Below, piece after piece: positions 41,233 to 50,711 of a stretch of DNA of 64,000 nt. Below the pieces are notes generated by a model that was given only the letters and a program-made list of their open reading frames with translations, did no database searches and was not told where the DNA came from. A program made the position numbers and the translations under genes. The stretch is taken from the NCBI RefSeq assembly GCF_009857135.1, contig NZ_CP047318.1, positions 6,138,001 through 6,202,000 of the forward strand, given 5' to 3'. The DNA comes from Streptomyces sp. HM190. Its GTDB lineage: Bacteria; Actinomycetota; Actinomycetes; Streptomycetales; Streptomycetaceae. Within the stretch, counting starts at the first letter, position 1. Each line of letters begins with the position of its first letter.

Positions 41233-43626
41233 ATGGGCATGACCCCCACGCGCCGTTCGTTCCTGCTCTCCGCGACCCTGGCGGCGACCTCCACTCACCA
41301 TCCCGCGCACGCCGCGCTCTCCACCACCGCCGAGCCCGAGCCCGCCGAGCCCGACGAGTTCGCCGCGCTCCGCCGCCGCTGGCTCACCCTCGCCCTGGGC
41401 GCCGGCTACGACCCCACCGCCGAGCCCTACGCCTCCCGCCTGCGCGAGACCGGCGAACTGGCCCGCGGCTTCCGGGCGACCATGGCGCCCGCTCCCCGCT
41501 CCCTCTGGCCCGACCGCCCCTTCGACCCGCCCGCCGGCATCACCCGGAGCTACGCACGGCTGTGGACGATGACGCAGGCGTACGTCCAGCCGGGCACCGG
41601 CTCGACCGGCGACGCGGGCCTCCTCGCAGACGTCGTCCGCGGCCTCGACCACCTCTCCACGACCGTCTACCACCCCGCGACCACCCGCTACGGCAACTGG
41701 TGGGAGTGGCAGATCGGCAGCCCCCGCCTCCTGACGGACATCGTCGCCGCCCTCCACGACGAACTGACGCCCGCCCTGCGGGACGCCGCCTGCGCGGCGA
41801 TCGACCACTTCGTCCCCGACGCGATGCTGCGGGAGTACAGCGGGACCTCCACCGGCGCCAACCGGGTCGACCTCTGCCGCAGCGTCGCCCTGCGCGGCAT
41901 CCTCGGCCGGACCCCCGCGAAGATCGCCCTCGCCCGGGACGCCCTCACGCCGGTCTTCCCGTACGTCACCCAGGGGGACGGGCTGTACGCCGACGGCTCC
42001 TTCGTGCAGCACACCTGGGTCGCCTACTCGGGGACGTACGGGCAGGTGCTGCTCGACGGGCTGGGGCGGCTGTTCGCCCTGCTGGCCGGGTCCTCCTGGC
42101 AGGTCACCGACCCGGGCCGGCAGATCGTCCTCGACAGCGTCGAGCGGGCGTACGCCCCCCTCATCCACGACGGCCTCGTCATGGACACCGTCAACGGCCG
42201 GGCCATCAGCCGCGGCCACCTCAGAGGCGACGACCGGCACGTCCTGCGCGGCGACCACTTCCACGGACAGGCGCTCATCGCGGCGCTCGCCCTCCTCGCG
42301 CTGGGCGCCGGCACGGCCGAGCGCGAGCGGTGGCACGGACGGATCAAGGGGTGGATCGCGCGCGACACGGTCACCCCGATCCTCACCGCCCCCCAGTTCG
42401 GCGTCGCGGACCTCGCCCGGCTCCACGCCGTCGCGGCGTCCCCGGCACCACCCGCCCCCGACCCCGTCGGCCACCACCTCTTCGCCGCCATGGACCGTGC
42501 CGTCCACCGCCGCCCCGCCTTCGTGGCCGCCCTCTCCCTGGCCTCCGGCCGCATCGCCCACTACGAGTGCGGCAACGGCGAGAACCCGCGCGGCTGGCAC
42601 ACCGGAGCGGGGATGACCCTGTGGTGGCCCCGGGGGCGCGGCGCCCGGTCCGACCAGTACACCGACTGGTTCTGGCCGACCGTCGACTGGTACCGGCTCC
42701 CCGGCACGACCGTCTCCACCAGGCGCCTCGCCGACAGGGAGGGCGGCGAGTGGGGCGCGCCGAAACCCGCCGTCCGGTGGGTCGGCGGGACCACGGACGG
42801 CGAGTACGCGGCGATCGGCCAGGACCTCCAGGGCCTGGGCTCCACCCTGCGGGCCCGCAAGTCGTGGTTCTGCGTCGACGACTCCGTCATCTGCCTCGGC
42901 GCCGGGATCCGCTGCGCGGACGGCGTCCCGGTCGAGACCGTCGTCGACAACCGCAACCTGGGCGACCCCGACGCCGACGGGCACCACCCCTTCGTGCAGG
43001 GCTCCGGCTGGGCCCACCTGGCGGGCCACGGCGGCTGGGTCCTGCCCGGCCGCACCGGGGCGGACCTGCGCACCCTCCGCGAGGACCGCACCGGCGCATG
43101 GTCCGACATCAACACAGGCGGCACCACCGAACGCCGCACCCGGCGCTGGCAGACCCTCTGGCTGGACCACGGCACCGACCCCACCGACGCCACCTACGTC
43201 TACGTCCTCATGCCCGGGGCGTCCCGCCGCGCTGTCGCGGCCCGCGCCGCCGAACGGCGCTGGTTGTCGGTCCTCGCCAACGACAGCGCGTGCCAGGCGG
43301 TCCACGTCGCCCCGCTCGGCGTGACGGCCGCGAACTTCTGGACGGCGGGCCGGTCCGGCCCGCTCGCGGCCTCGGCCGGCGCGAGCGTCCTCCTCCGGCG
43401 CCGCGGCCGCACCGCCACCCTCCGCGTGAGCGAACCCCCGCGCACCGGGGCGCCGGTCGAGGTCACCTGGAACGGACCGGTCCGCTCGGTGTCCCGGACC
43501 GATCGCTCCGTCGAGGTGCTGGAGGCGACGGGCCGCCGGCTACGGCTCCGCGTGACCCCCGGCACCGCCTGCGCCACCCACACCTGTGAGGTGACTCTCG
43601 CCCGAGGCGAGCACCCGCCTTTGTGA
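41233..43626 (+). CDS. secreted polysaccharide lyase, family 8 (hyaluronate/xanthan/chondroitin lyase-like)
   Basis: 797 residues. A twin-arginine signal (PTRRSFLLSATLAATS) directs export. The N-terminal alpha/alpha toroid (about 40-380) contains YGNWWEWQIGSPRLLTD and the catalytic residues: Asn in TGANRVDLC, His and Tyr in DGSFVQHTWVAYSGTYG, and Arg in NGRAISRG. The beta-sandwich half has the family pattern NGENPRGWHTGAGMTLWWPR and YTDWFWPTVDWYRLPGTTVS. It cleaves uronic-acid polysaccharides by beta-elimination; hyaluronan or xanthan are the candidates. The length is normal. No polysaccharide-uptake genes are nearby, so it acts as a single secreted enzyme. Confidence 0.93.
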   Translation: MGMTPTRRSFLLSATLAATSTHHPAHAALSTTAEPEPAEPDEFAALRRRWLTLALGAGYDPTAEPYASRLRETGELARGFRATMAPAPRSLWPDRPFDPPAGITRSYARLWTMTQAYVQPGTGSTGDAGLLADVVRGLDHLSTTVYHPATTRYGNWWEWQIGSPRLLTDIVAALHDELTPALRDAACAAIDHFVPDAMLREYSGTSTGANRVDLCRSVALRGILGRTPAKIALARDALTPVFPYVTQGDGLYADGSFVQHTWVAYSGTYGQVLLDGLGRLFALLAGSSWQVTDPGRQIVLDSVERAYAPLIHDGLVMDTVNGRAISRGHLRGDDRHVLRGDHFHGQALIAALALLALGAGTAERERWHGRIKGWIARDTVTPILTAPQFGVADLARLHAVAASPAPPAPDPVGHHLFAAMDRAVHRRPAFVAALSLASGRIAHYECGNGENPRGWHTGAGMTLWWPRGRGARSDQYTDWFWPTVDWYRLPGTTVSTRRLADREGGEWGAPKPAVRWVGGTTDGEYAAIGQDLQGLGSTLRARKSWFCVDDSVICLGAGIRCADGVPVETVVDNRNLGDPDADGHHPFVQGSGWAHLAGHGGWVLPGRTGADLRTLREDRTGAWSDINTGGTTERRTRRWQTLWLDHGTDPTDATYVYVLMPGASRRAVAARAAERRWLSVLANDSACQAVHVAPLGVTAANFWTAGRSGPLAASAGASVLLRRRGRTATLRVSEPPRTGAPVEVTWNGPVRSVSRTDRSVEVLEATGRRLRLRVTPGTACATHTCEVTLARGEHPPL

Positions 43627-43673
43627 GACCCCGACAACCCGCACACCCCCTGAGCAGTCGGGTCGGCTGCATG

Positions 43674-43693
43674 CCTGAACAGTTCTGTTCAGG
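43674..43693. promoter_or_regulatory. perfect 20-base palindrome upstream of accB
   Basis: CCTGAACAGTTCTGTTCAGG: nine-base complementary arms around TT, 77 bases before the accB start and 48 after the lyase stop. It could be an operator for a carboxylase repressor; a hairpin terminating the lyase transcript is less likely, as no T-run follows. Confidence 0.6.
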
Positions 43694-43769
43694 GGTACCA
43701 GGAAAACGCGCCGGAGACTGTACGGAGTCAACGGCCCGGTTTTCTTGTCCGACTTCGTAAGGTCGCTAC

Positions 43770-45353
43770 ATGACCGTTTTGGATGAGGCGCCGGGTGAGC
43801 CGACGGACGCGCGCGGGCGAGTGGCCGAACTGCACGAGATCCGTGCCCAGGCGATCGCCGGCCCGAGCGAGAAGGCGACCGAGGCGCAGCACGCCAAGGG
43901 CAAGCTGACCTCCCGGGAGCGCATCGAACTGCTGCTGGACCCGGGCTCCTTCAACGAGGTCGAGCAGCTGCGCCGGCACCGCGCCTCCGGCTTCGGCCTG
44001 GAGGCCAAGAAGCCGTACACCGACGGTGTCGTCACCGGCTGGGGCACGGTGGAGGGCCGCACGGTCTTCGTCTACGCCCATGACTTCCGCATCTTCGGCG
44101 GCGCCCTCGGCGAGGCGCACGCCACCAAGATCCACAAGATCATGGACATGGCCATCGCGGCCGGTGCCCCGCTGGTCTCCCTCAACGACGGCGCCGGCGC
44201 CCGTATCCAGGAGGGCGTCTCCGCCCTCGCCGGCTACGGCGGCATCTTCCAGCGCAACACCAAGGCGTCCGGTGTCATCCCGCAGATCAGCGTGATGCTC
44301 GGCCCCTGCGCGGGCGGCGCGGCCTACAGCCCCGCCCTGACCGACTTCGTGTTCATGGTCCGTGAGACCTCGCAGATGTTCATCACCGGCCCGGACGTCG
44401 TCAAGGCCGTCACCGGCGAGGAGATCACCCAGAACGGCCTCGGCGGCGCGGACGTGCACGCCGAGACCAGCGGCGTCGCGCACTTCGCGTACGACGACGA
44501 GGAGACGTGCATCGCCGAGGTGCGCTACCTGCTGTCGATGCTCCCGCAGAACAACCGCGAGAACCCCCCGCGCGTGGAGCCCTCCGACCCGGTGGACCGC
44601 CGCAGCGACGTCCTCCTCGACCTGGTCCCCGCGGACGGCAACCGGCCCTACGACATGGCCAAGGTCATCGAGGAGATCGTCGACGACGGCGACTACCTGG
44701 AGGTCCACGAGCGCTGGGCCCGCAACATCATCTGCGCCCTCGGCCGGCTCGACGGCCAGGTGGTCGGCATCGTCGCCAACCAGCCGCAGACCCTCGCGGG
44801 CGTCCTCGACATCGAAGCCAGCGAGAAGGCCGCCCGCTTCGTACAGATGTGCGACGCCTTCAACATCCCGATCATCACTCTTCTGGACGTACCCGGCTTC
44901 CTCCCTGGTGTAGACCAGGAGCACGGTGGAATCATCCGCCACGGCGCGAAGCTCCTCTACGCCTACTGCAACGCGACCGTGCCCAGGATCTCCCTGATCC
45001 TTCGCAAGGCGTACGGAGGTGCGTACATCGTCATGGACAGCCAGTCCATCGGTGCCGACCTCACCTACGCGTGGCCCACCAACGAGATCGCGGTGATGGG
45101 CGCCGAGGGTGCCGCCAACGTCATCTTCCGCCGGCAGATCGCCGAGGCCGAGGACCCCGAGGCGATGCGCGTCCGCATGGTCAAGGAGTACAAGGCCGAG
45201 CTGATGCACCCGTACTACGCGGCCGAGCGCGGCCTCGTGGACGACGTCATCGACCCCGCGGACACCCGCTCCGTGCTCATCCGCTCCCTGGCGATGCTGC
45301 ACACGAAGCACGCCGACCTGCCCTCCCGCAAGCACGGCAACCCGCCGCAGTAA
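43770..45353 (+). CDS. accB: acyl-CoA carboxylase beta (carboxyltransferase) subunit, broad acetyl/propionyl type
   Basis: 527 residues. It transfers carboxyl from carboxybiotin to acetyl- or propionyl-CoA, giving malonyl- or methylmalonyl-CoA for fatty acids and polyketides. Two crotonase-like halves: the N-terminal oxyanion loop is MLGPCAGGAAYSPALTDFVF and the C-terminal one is RKAYGGAYIVMDSQSIGADL. The residue that decides acyl specificity in Streptomyces (422 in the literature) is Ile420 here (AYIVM), the AccB state, whereas PccB has Asp. AccE follows. The biotin-carrying alpha subunit is not in the window. Confidence 0.95.
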   Translation: MTVLDEAPGEPTDARGRVAELHEIRAQAIAGPSEKATEAQHAKGKLTSRERIELLLDPGSFNEVEQLRRHRASGFGLEAKKPYTDGVVTGWGTVEGRTVFVYAHDFRIFGGALGEAHATKIHKIMDMAIAAGAPLVSLNDGAGARIQEGVSALAGYGGIFQRNTKASGVIPQISVMLGPCAGGAAYSPALTDFVFMVRETSQMFITGPDVVKAVTGEEITQNGLGGADVHAETSGVAHFAYDDEETCIAEVRYLLSMLPQNNRENPPRVEPSDPVDRRSDVLLDLVPADGNRPYDMAKVIEEIVDDGDYLEVHERWARNIICALGRLDGQVVGIVANQPQTLAGVLDIEASEKAARFVQMCDAFNIPIITLLDVPGFLPGVDQEHGGIIRHGAKLLYAYCNATVPRISLILRKAYGGAYIVMDSQSIGADLTYAWPTNEIAVMGAEGAANVIFRRQIAEAEDPEAMRVRMVKEYKAELMHPYYAAERGLVDDVIDPADTRSVLIRSLAMLHTKHADLPSRKHGNPPQ

Positions 45354-45410
45354 CCGGCCGGTCTCTTCGCCGTACCCCTGCGGAAACCTCATCCACGGAG
45401 ACTGACACCC

Positions 45411-45602
45411 ATGAAGCTTCCTGACATTCGCGTCGAGAAGGGCCACGCCGAGCCCGAGGAAGTGGCCGCGATCACCGCGCTGCTCCTCGCCCGTGCCGCG
45501 GCCCGGCCCGCCGAGACCCCGGCCCACCACGGCCGCGCCCGTGCCGGCTGGCGGCGCCTGGAGCGCGAGCCCGGCTTCCGCGCCCCGCACAGCTGGCGGT
45601 GA
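45411..45602 (+). CDS. accE: acyl-CoA carboxylase epsilon subunit
   Basis: 63 residues. The N-terminal half (KLPDIRVEKGHAEPEEVAAI then TALLLARAA) is the conserved epsilon domain, and the C-terminal half is basic and Pro/His-rich, ending FRAPHSWR. Epsilon subunits are small actinobacterial proteins that stabilise and stimulate the alpha-beta carboxylase. It is 57 bases after accB, preceded by GGAGACTGACACCC, in the same operon, which ends at the terminator 45624-45669. Confidence 0.9.
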   Translation: MKLPDIRVEKGHAEPEEVAAITALLLARAAARPAETPAHHGRARAGWRRLEREPGFRAPHSWR

Positions 45603-45623
45603 CCCGGCGGCATCCAGCCGCTC

Positions 45624-45669
45624 CGAAGGCCCCGGCGCCTCCCGACAAGGGGGGCGGCCGGGGCCTTCG
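45624..45669 (+). terminator. accB-accE terminator
   Basis: CGAAGGCCCCGGC pairs perfectly (13 bp) with GCCGGGGCCTTCG around a 20-base loop that can itself fold (CCTCCC with GGGGGG). Confidence 0.8.
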
Positions 45670-45792
45670 CGTGCACGGGGTGACCCGGACGAACCGCGCC
45701 ACCGGCCCGCGCCGCCGTCCGCGCCCTGCTGCGCCGCGACGACTCGGCTCCTCCTCACCGCCCGGGAACGAAGGGGCGGGACCCCGGCAACG

Positions 45793-45825
45793 CGAAAAGG
45801 GGCCCCTCTCGGCGAGAGACCCCTT
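45793..45825 (-). terminator. terminator of the accE-proximal conservon
   Basis: On the minus strand AAGGGG..GAGAG..CTCTC..CCCCTT, with an inner five-pair stem and outer six-pair stem, followed by Ts. It begins 23 bases past the cvnD stop. Confidence 0.75.
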
Positions 45826-45847
45826 CGTACGGCTGAGCGTCGCGGAC

Positions 45848-46429
45848 CTACCGCAGGCGCGCCATCAGCGCGTGCTCGACCAGCGTGATCAGCGCCGACT
45901 TCGCGTCGGCACGGTGCCGCGCGTCGGTCGTGATGATCGGCGTGTCGGGCCCGATCTGCAGCGCCTCACGGACCTCGTCCGGGTTGTACGGCTGCTGACC
46001 GTCGAAGCCGTTCAGGGCGATGACGAACGGCAGCCCGCTGTTCTCGAAGTAGTCGACCGCCGGGAAGCAGTCGGCCAGCCGCCGGGTGTCCACAAGGACG
46101 ATCGCGCCGATGGCGCCGCGGACCAGGTCGTCCCACATGAACCAGAAACGGTCCTGGCCGGGCGTGCCGAACAGGTACAGGATCAGGTCCTGGTCCAGGG
46201 TGATGCGGCCGAAGTCCATGGCGACGGTCGTCGTCGTCTTGTCTCCGGTGTGGGTGAGGTCGTCGATGCCCGCGGAAGCGGACGTCATGACGGCCTCGGT
46301 ACGCAGCGGGTTGATCTCCGAGACGGCCCCGACGAACGTGGTCTTGCCCACGCCGAAGCCACCCGCCACCACGATCTTCGCTGAGGTGGTGGAGCGGGAA
46401 GGACCGCCGCTAGAGCTTGCGAAGTCCAC
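45848..46429 (-). CDS. cvnD2: conservon small GTPase-like protein CvnD (accE-proximal cluster)
   Basis: 193 residues from GTG 46429, overlapping cvnC by 20 bases, the normal conservon junction. Walker A/G1 is VVAGGFGVGKTTFVGA, a G3-like motif is LYLFGTPGQDRFWFMWDDL, and the G4 region reads VIALNGFDGQ (NGFD in place of NKxD). It is a Ras/MglA-like switch acting at the membrane with CvnA. From residue 16 on it differs from the second CvnD at only two positions (Ile/Val and Asn/Thr), while DNA differs at many silent sites. Symbol follows cluster order in S. coelicolor as recalled. Confidence 0.92.
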   Translation of the reverse strand: MDFASSSGGPSRSTTSAKIVVAGGFGVGKTTFVGAVSEINPLRTEAVMTSASAGIDDLTHTGDKTTTTVAMDFGRITLDQDLILYLFGTPGQDRFWFMWDDLVRGAIGAIVLVDTRRLADCFPAVDYFENSGLPFVIALNGFDGQQPYNPDEVREALQIGPDTPIITTDARHRADAKSALITLVEHALMARLR

Positions 46430-46979
46430 TGAGCACCCTTTCGAGCAGTGTCACGTCTGGCTGGCCACCGGCGTTCTCGTCGCCGCCGGGCTGATGAATG
46501 GCGACCAGGCCCGCCTCCGCCAAGTCGGCGACGAGGATCCTGGCCACGCCGAGAGGGATCGTCAGCAGGGCCGAGATCTCGGCCACCGACTTGATCTCCC
46601 GGCAGAGGTTGCAGATCCGCTGATGCTCGGGCAGTTGGCCCTGCATCTGATGCGGCTGCGCGGTGGTGTGCACCAGCGCCTCGATGGCGAGCTGGTAGCG
46701 CGGCCTGGTGCGGCCGCCCGTCATGGCGTACGGGCGCACCAGGGGGTTGCTCGCCGTTCCCGCGGGAGACGGCTCGGGGCTGCGGCGATGCGGTTGTACC
46801 GGCTGGATGCGTGGCGCCGGCGGTTGGTCGTACGGCGAAGGACCGGGGCCCTGCGGTGCGTACGGCTGCTGACGGCTCGGTGCGGAGGGGAAGTTGTACC
46901 GGTTCTGGTCACCCTGGCCCGGCCCCTGGCCGGGGTAGGACCAGTTGCCCGACGATGAACCGCCTGGGGGTGTTGCCAC
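46410..46979 (-). CDS. cvnC2: conservon DUF742 protein CvnC (accE-proximal cluster)
   Basis: 189 residues from GTG 46979, which follows GGAGGAGAGAAC. The first 90 residues are disordered, Pro/Gln/Tyr/Gly-rich. The DUF742 domain begins VRPYAMTGGRTRPRYQLAIE and includes LPEHQRICNLCREIKSVAEI, a winged-helix-like ALLTIPLGVARILVADLAEA, and ends LLERVLSGLRKL. It couples the sensor-roadblock part to the GTPase. The disordered extension is absent in the other cluster's CvnC. It is 98 bases after cvnB. Confidence 0.92.
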   Translation of the reverse strand: MATPPGGSSSGNWSYPGQGPGQGDQNRYNFPSAPSRQQPYAPQGPGPSPYDQPPAPRIQPVQPHRRSPEPSPAGTASNPLVRPYAMTGGRTRPRYQLAIEALVHTTAQPHQMQGQLPEHQRICNLCREIKSVAEISALLTIPLGVARILVADLAEAGLVAIHQPGGDENAGGQPDVTLLERVLSGLRKL

Positions 46980-47077
46980 GTTCTCTCCTCCTCCGACTGT
47001 GCTGGCATCCATGGCTCATGGGAAGCCGCGTCCCGAAACCTTACGGCCCCGGGACGCCAAAACGCACCGTCCCCCTG

Positions 47078-47500
47078 TCAGTTGAGCAGGCTGCCCTGTA
47101 GCTCCGCTCGGAGATCCGGGGTCAGAACCGTGCCGGCACGGTCCACCAGAAGGGCCATCTCGTACCCGATGAGGCCGATGTCGGCTTCCGGGTGTGCGAG
47201 AACGGCGAGGGAGGAACCGTCGGAAATGGACATGATGAACAGGAATCCCCGCTCCATCTCCACAACCGTCTGATTGACGCTGCCACCCTCGAAGATGCGG
47301 GAGGCACCCGCGGTCAGAGAGGTCAGACCCGACGCGACGGCCGCCAGCTGGTCGGCTCGGTCGCGCGGAAACCCTTCCGACATCGCCAGAAGGAGTCCGT
47401 CGGCGGAGACCACCACCGTGTGGGACACCCCGGGGGTGTTGTCCACGAAGTTGGTGATCAACCAGTTCAGGTTCTGTGCCGCCTGGCTCATCGGGCTCAC
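47078..47500 (-). CDS. cvnB2: conservon roadblock/LC7 protein CvnB (accE-proximal cluster)
   Basis: 140 residues from GTG 47500 (VSPMSQAAQNLNWL), which has AGGAG seven bases upstream and starts one base after the cvnA stop. The roadblock/LC7 fold is recognisable: HTVVVSADGLLLAMSEGFPR, DRADQLAAVASGLTSLTAGA, VVEMERGFLFIMSISDGSSL and LAVLAHPEADIGLIGYEMAL. Roadblock proteins act as GTPase-activating or scaffold partners of MglA/Rab-like GTPases, here CvnD. Confidence 0.93.
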   Translation of the reverse strand: MSPMSQAAQNLNWLITNFVDNTPGVSHTVVVSADGLLLAMSEGFPRDRADQLAAVASGLTSLTAGASRIFEGGSVNQTVVEMERGFLFIMSISDGSSLAVLAHPEADIGLIGYEMALLVDRAGTVLTPDLRAELQGSLLN

Positions 47501-47501
47501 A

Positions 47502-50500
47502 CTAACGCTCCTGGTTGTAGGTGCTGTCAGGACCGAAGCCCTGGCCGTTCGTTTCACTGCCTGCGTTGCGCCCCCGCTGGACACCGCGACGCAGGTTGCT
47601 CAGCCTGCCCCGGACGTCCTCGGGAGCGCGGGAGATCTGTGGACCTCCCTGAGGGGTCGCCGTGGCGGCCCCCTCGACCAGGTTGGCCTTGGGCACCCGC
47701 CGCGGCAGGCCGGAGGAGGTGACCCCGCCCGCCTTCGGCTTCTTCAACTGGGACGCCTGCTGCCAGCGCTCGTCGTTGGCCGAGCGCCAGTCGCCGTTCG
47801 GCCCCCCGGTCGTCGGCTGCTCCTGGGACACATCCTGTCGTCCGTTCACGGCGCCCGCGCTCGTGCCGCCCATGCTCGCGGTGGACCCGCGGCGGGGGAG
47901 GCCGGCGTCGGTCAGCGCGTGACCGGCGGAGGGGATGGATCCCGGACGGTCGAAGCCTACGCGGTCCGGCTCCTTCACGTCAGCGGCCTGCGAAGATTCC
48001 GGTTCCGGAGCGTACTCGGAGCGGTAGGAGCTCTGGTAGTCCTGCTGCTGCGGCCAGTCGTCCTGATAGGACGACCCCTCGAAGCCCGAGTACGTCTCCG
48101 GGGCCGCGGGGGCCTGCTCCTCCTGCGCGGACTCCGCATAGGAGGGTTCCGGGTAACCGCCGGTCGCGGAGAAGTCGCTTCCGCCCTGCGGACGCCCGTT
48201 CCCGTTCTGCGCGGCGCCGCCCTGGCCGAAGTACGCCTCGTCGTACGACGGCTGCTGCGGCTGCTCGTACGCCGTCTGCTGGTCGTAGGCCCGCTGCTGG
48301 TCCACATAGGCCGTCGCGCCGTTGTCGTAGGACGGCTCGGGCGCCTGGAAGTCGTCGCCGTAGCGCGGTGCCTCGATGGCCGCCTGCGGGTCCTGACCGT
48401 GGGTCTGGGCCTCCAGGGCCGCGCGGCGCTCCTCACGCATCAGGGAGCGGCCCACCGGGTCCAGCTCGCGGATGTCGTCGGGTATCTCGTAGCGGCTGTC
48501 GTCGAAGCCCAGCTCCGCGGCGGTGCGCATCGGGACGCTCTGCTGCTGGTACCCGTGCTGCTCCGGGATGATCTGGGAGACCGTGAACTGGTCGGCCGGC
48601 TGCTGCTCGCCACCGCCACCATGGGTGATCACGTCCGGGAGCATGACCAGGGAGGTCGTGCCGGCCTGCTCGCCGGAGGGGCGGAGCTGGACGCGGATGC
48701 CGTGGCGGTCGGAGAGGCGGCCGACCACGAACAGGCCCATGCGCTGGGAGATCGCGGCGTCCACGGTCGGCGGGTTGGCCAGCTTGTGGTTGATGTCCGC
48801 GAAGTCCTCGGCGGTGAGGCCGATGCCCTTGTCGTGGATCTCGATCATCACGCGGCCGTCGGGCAGCCGGGTCGCGGTGACGCGCACCTTGGTCTGCGGG
48901 GAGGAGAACGTGGTGGCGTTCTCCAGCAGCTCGGCGAGCAGGTGCACGAGGTCGGTGACGGCGCGGCCGTGGATCTCGGCCTCGGGGACACCGGACAGCT
49001 CGATGCGCTCGTACTGCTCCACCTCGGAGGAGGCGGCGCGCAGGACGTCGATGAGCGGGACGGGCTGGTCCCAGCGGCGGCCGGGCTCCTCGCCGGCGAG
49101 GACCAGGAGGTTCTCGCCGTTGCGGCGCATACGGGTGGCCAGGTGGTCCAGCTTGAAGAGGTTCTCCAGCTGGTCGGGGTCGGCCTCGTTGTTCTCCAGG
49201 TCGGTGATCAGGGTCAGCTGGCCCTCGATCAGGGACTGGTTGCGGCGCGAGAGGTTGGTGAAGATCGCGTTGATGTTGCCCCGCAGCAGGGCCTGCTCGG
49301 CGGCGAGCCGGACCGCCTCGCGGTGCACCTGGTCGAACGCGCGGGCGACCTCGCCGATCTCGTCCGTGGTGGTGATCGGGATCGGCGCCACCCGGGTGTC
49401 GACCCGGCCGGGGTCGGTGCGGGAGAGCTGGTCGACCAGCATCGGCAGCCGCTGCTCGGCGATGCCGAAGGCGGCGTTGCGCAGCTGGCGCATCGAGCGG
49501 CTCATCTGGCGGGCCATGATCCCGGCGATGATGAACGCGGCGAGCAGGGCGACCACGACGATCGCGCCGTTGATGTAGGCGTCGCGCTGGGCGTCGGAGG
49601 CGATCGTTCCGGCCTCGTCCACCGCGCGGTTGATCAGTTCGTTCTCGACCTCGCTGTACCCCTCGAACTTGAGGGTGGAGGCGGCCATCCAGGTGGCCGG
49701 GGTGATGCCGAGGGCCTTCAGCTCGTCGGGCGACCGCCCGCTGCCTATCGCCTCGATCATCTTCAGCATGGAGGAGGGCGGCGCGGTGAAGTCCTGGCCC
49801 TTGGCCTTGGCGGCGGCCGCGGCGTCGGTGACCTGCTTCTTGCCCTCCTCCTCCTTCTGTTCGAGGACCTGCTGGAGCCGGGCGGCGTCCGCCTCGGTAC
49901 CACCGGAGACGTACTCCTGGATGGCGATGTTCTCGAGGTAGGCGTACGAGGCGAAGGCGGTGATCTGCCGGCGGAAGGTCGCCTCGTCCTCGCTGGGGCG
50001 GATCAGCAGGTGCATGCCGATCGCGCGCTGGAGGGAGGAGGCGCCCTTGGCGAGGGCGATCGCGTAGACGGTACGGCCGTAGGCGGTGACGTTGCCGGTG
50101 CCGAGGCCGAGCTCGTTGGAGAACTCCATCAGCAGGTGCTCGACGGCGACGTAGCCCTCTTCGGTCTGTACCGGGTCGGCGGCGCGGGTGTAGGCGGTCT
50201 GCCGGATCTTGTCGAGCTGCGGCTCGGCCTCCTCGACCAGGCGGAGACGGCGCTCCAGGCCCTGGCCGGAGGGCATCCCCACGACGGCGGTGTGGAAGGC
50301 GTCGGCCTTCTCGTCGGTGAGGGCGCGGGCGTCCTTGACGATGTCGCTGTCCCGCTTGCCCTGGAGCAGCGGCTCGGCGGAGAGGTCGCGCTCGTTGAGC
50401 AGGGCCTCGGCGTACTCGCCGGCGGCGGCCACGATCTTGGCCACCTTCTCGGCGTCGCGGGCCTCCTGCCAGGTGTTGATCGACCCCTTCACCTGGAAGC

Positions 50501-50711
50501 CGCCCATGACGAGGCCGACCAGCACGGGGATGAGCAGGATCGCGTTCAGACGGGTGGGTACCCGCCAGTTGCGAGGGGAGAGACGACTGCCGCTGGGCGC
50601 GGGAGCTGCCGTCGGCTCCGGTCCGGTCACTTGTGCGGGTGCCGCTCCGCGCGGCGGCGGGGTGAAGTTGCCCCGCGCCGACGGCTCGGGACCTTTCTTG
50701 CTTCGCCTCAC
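47502..50711 (-). CDS. cvnA2: conservon sensor histidine-kinase-like protein CvnA (accE-proximal cluster)
   Basis: 1069 residues from GTG 50711 (VRRSKKGPEPSARGNF). A first membrane helix lies near 60-80 (ILLIPVLVGLVMGGF), an extracellular nitrate-sensor-like domain spans about 85-385, and a second helix is near 390-410 (AIVVVALLAAFIIAGIM). HAMP follows, then a kinase core: LFKLDHLATRMRRNGENLLV, N-box LLENATTFSSPQTK near 602, G-boxes IHDKGIGL and GLFVVGRLSDRHG. A 350-residue disordered tail rich in Gln/Tyr/Gly/Ser ends the protein. No response regulator is paired; the output is through CvnB-C-D. Confidence 0.93.
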   Translation of the reverse strand: MRRSKKGPEPSARGNFTPPPRGAAPAQVTGPEPTAAPAPSGSRLSPRNWRVPTRLNAILLIPVLVGLVMGGFQVKGSINTWQEARDAEKVAKIVAAAGEYAEALLNERDLSAEPLLQGKRDSDIVKDARALTDEKADAFHTAVVGMPSGQGLERRLRLVEEAEPQLDKIRQTAYTRAADPVQTEEGYVAVEHLLMEFSNELGLGTGNVTAYGRTVYAIALAKGASSLQRAIGMHLLIRPSEDEATFRRQITAFASYAYLENIAIQEYVSGGTEADAARLQQVLEQKEEEGKKQVTDAAAAAKAKGQDFTAPPSSMLKMIEAIGSGRSPDELKALGITPATWMAASTLKFEGYSEVENELINRAVDEAGTIASDAQRDAYINGAIVVVALLAAFIIAGIMARQMSRSMRQLRNAAFGIAEQRLPMLVDQLSRTDPGRVDTRVAPIPITTTDEIGEVARAFDQVHREAVRLAAEQALLRGNINAIFTNLSRRNQSLIEGQLTLITDLENNEADPDQLENLFKLDHLATRMRRNGENLLVLAGEEPGRRWDQPVPLIDVLRAASSEVEQYERIELSGVPEAEIHGRAVTDLVHLLAELLENATTFSSPQTKVRVTATRLPDGRVMIEIHDKGIGLTAEDFADINHKLANPPTVDAAISQRMGLFVVGRLSDRHGIRVQLRPSGEQAGTTSLVMLPDVITHGGGGEQQPADQFTVSQIIPEQHGYQQQSVPMRTAAELGFDDSRYEIPDDIRELDPVGRSLMREERRAALEAQTHGQDPQAAIEAPRYGDDFQAPEPSYDNGATAYVDQQRAYDQQTAYEQPQQPSYDEAYFGQGGAAQNGNGRPQGGSDFSATGGYPEPSYAESAQEEQAPAAPETYSGFEGSSYQDDWPQQQDYQSSYRSEYAPEPESSQAADVKEPDRVGFDRPGSIPSAGHALTDAGLPRRGSTASMGGTSAGAVNGRQDVSQEQPTTGGPNGDWRSANDERWQQASQLKKPKAGGVTSSGLPRRVPKANLVEGAATATPQGGPQISRAPEDVRGRLSNLRRGVQRGRNAGSETNGQGFGPDSTYNQER

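Noticed and set aside
41194..43305. 703-codon minus-strand frame opposite the polysaccharide lyase
   Set aside because: Gly/Val/Pro-rich shadow; the plus strand carries a Tat signal and family 8 catalytic residues.
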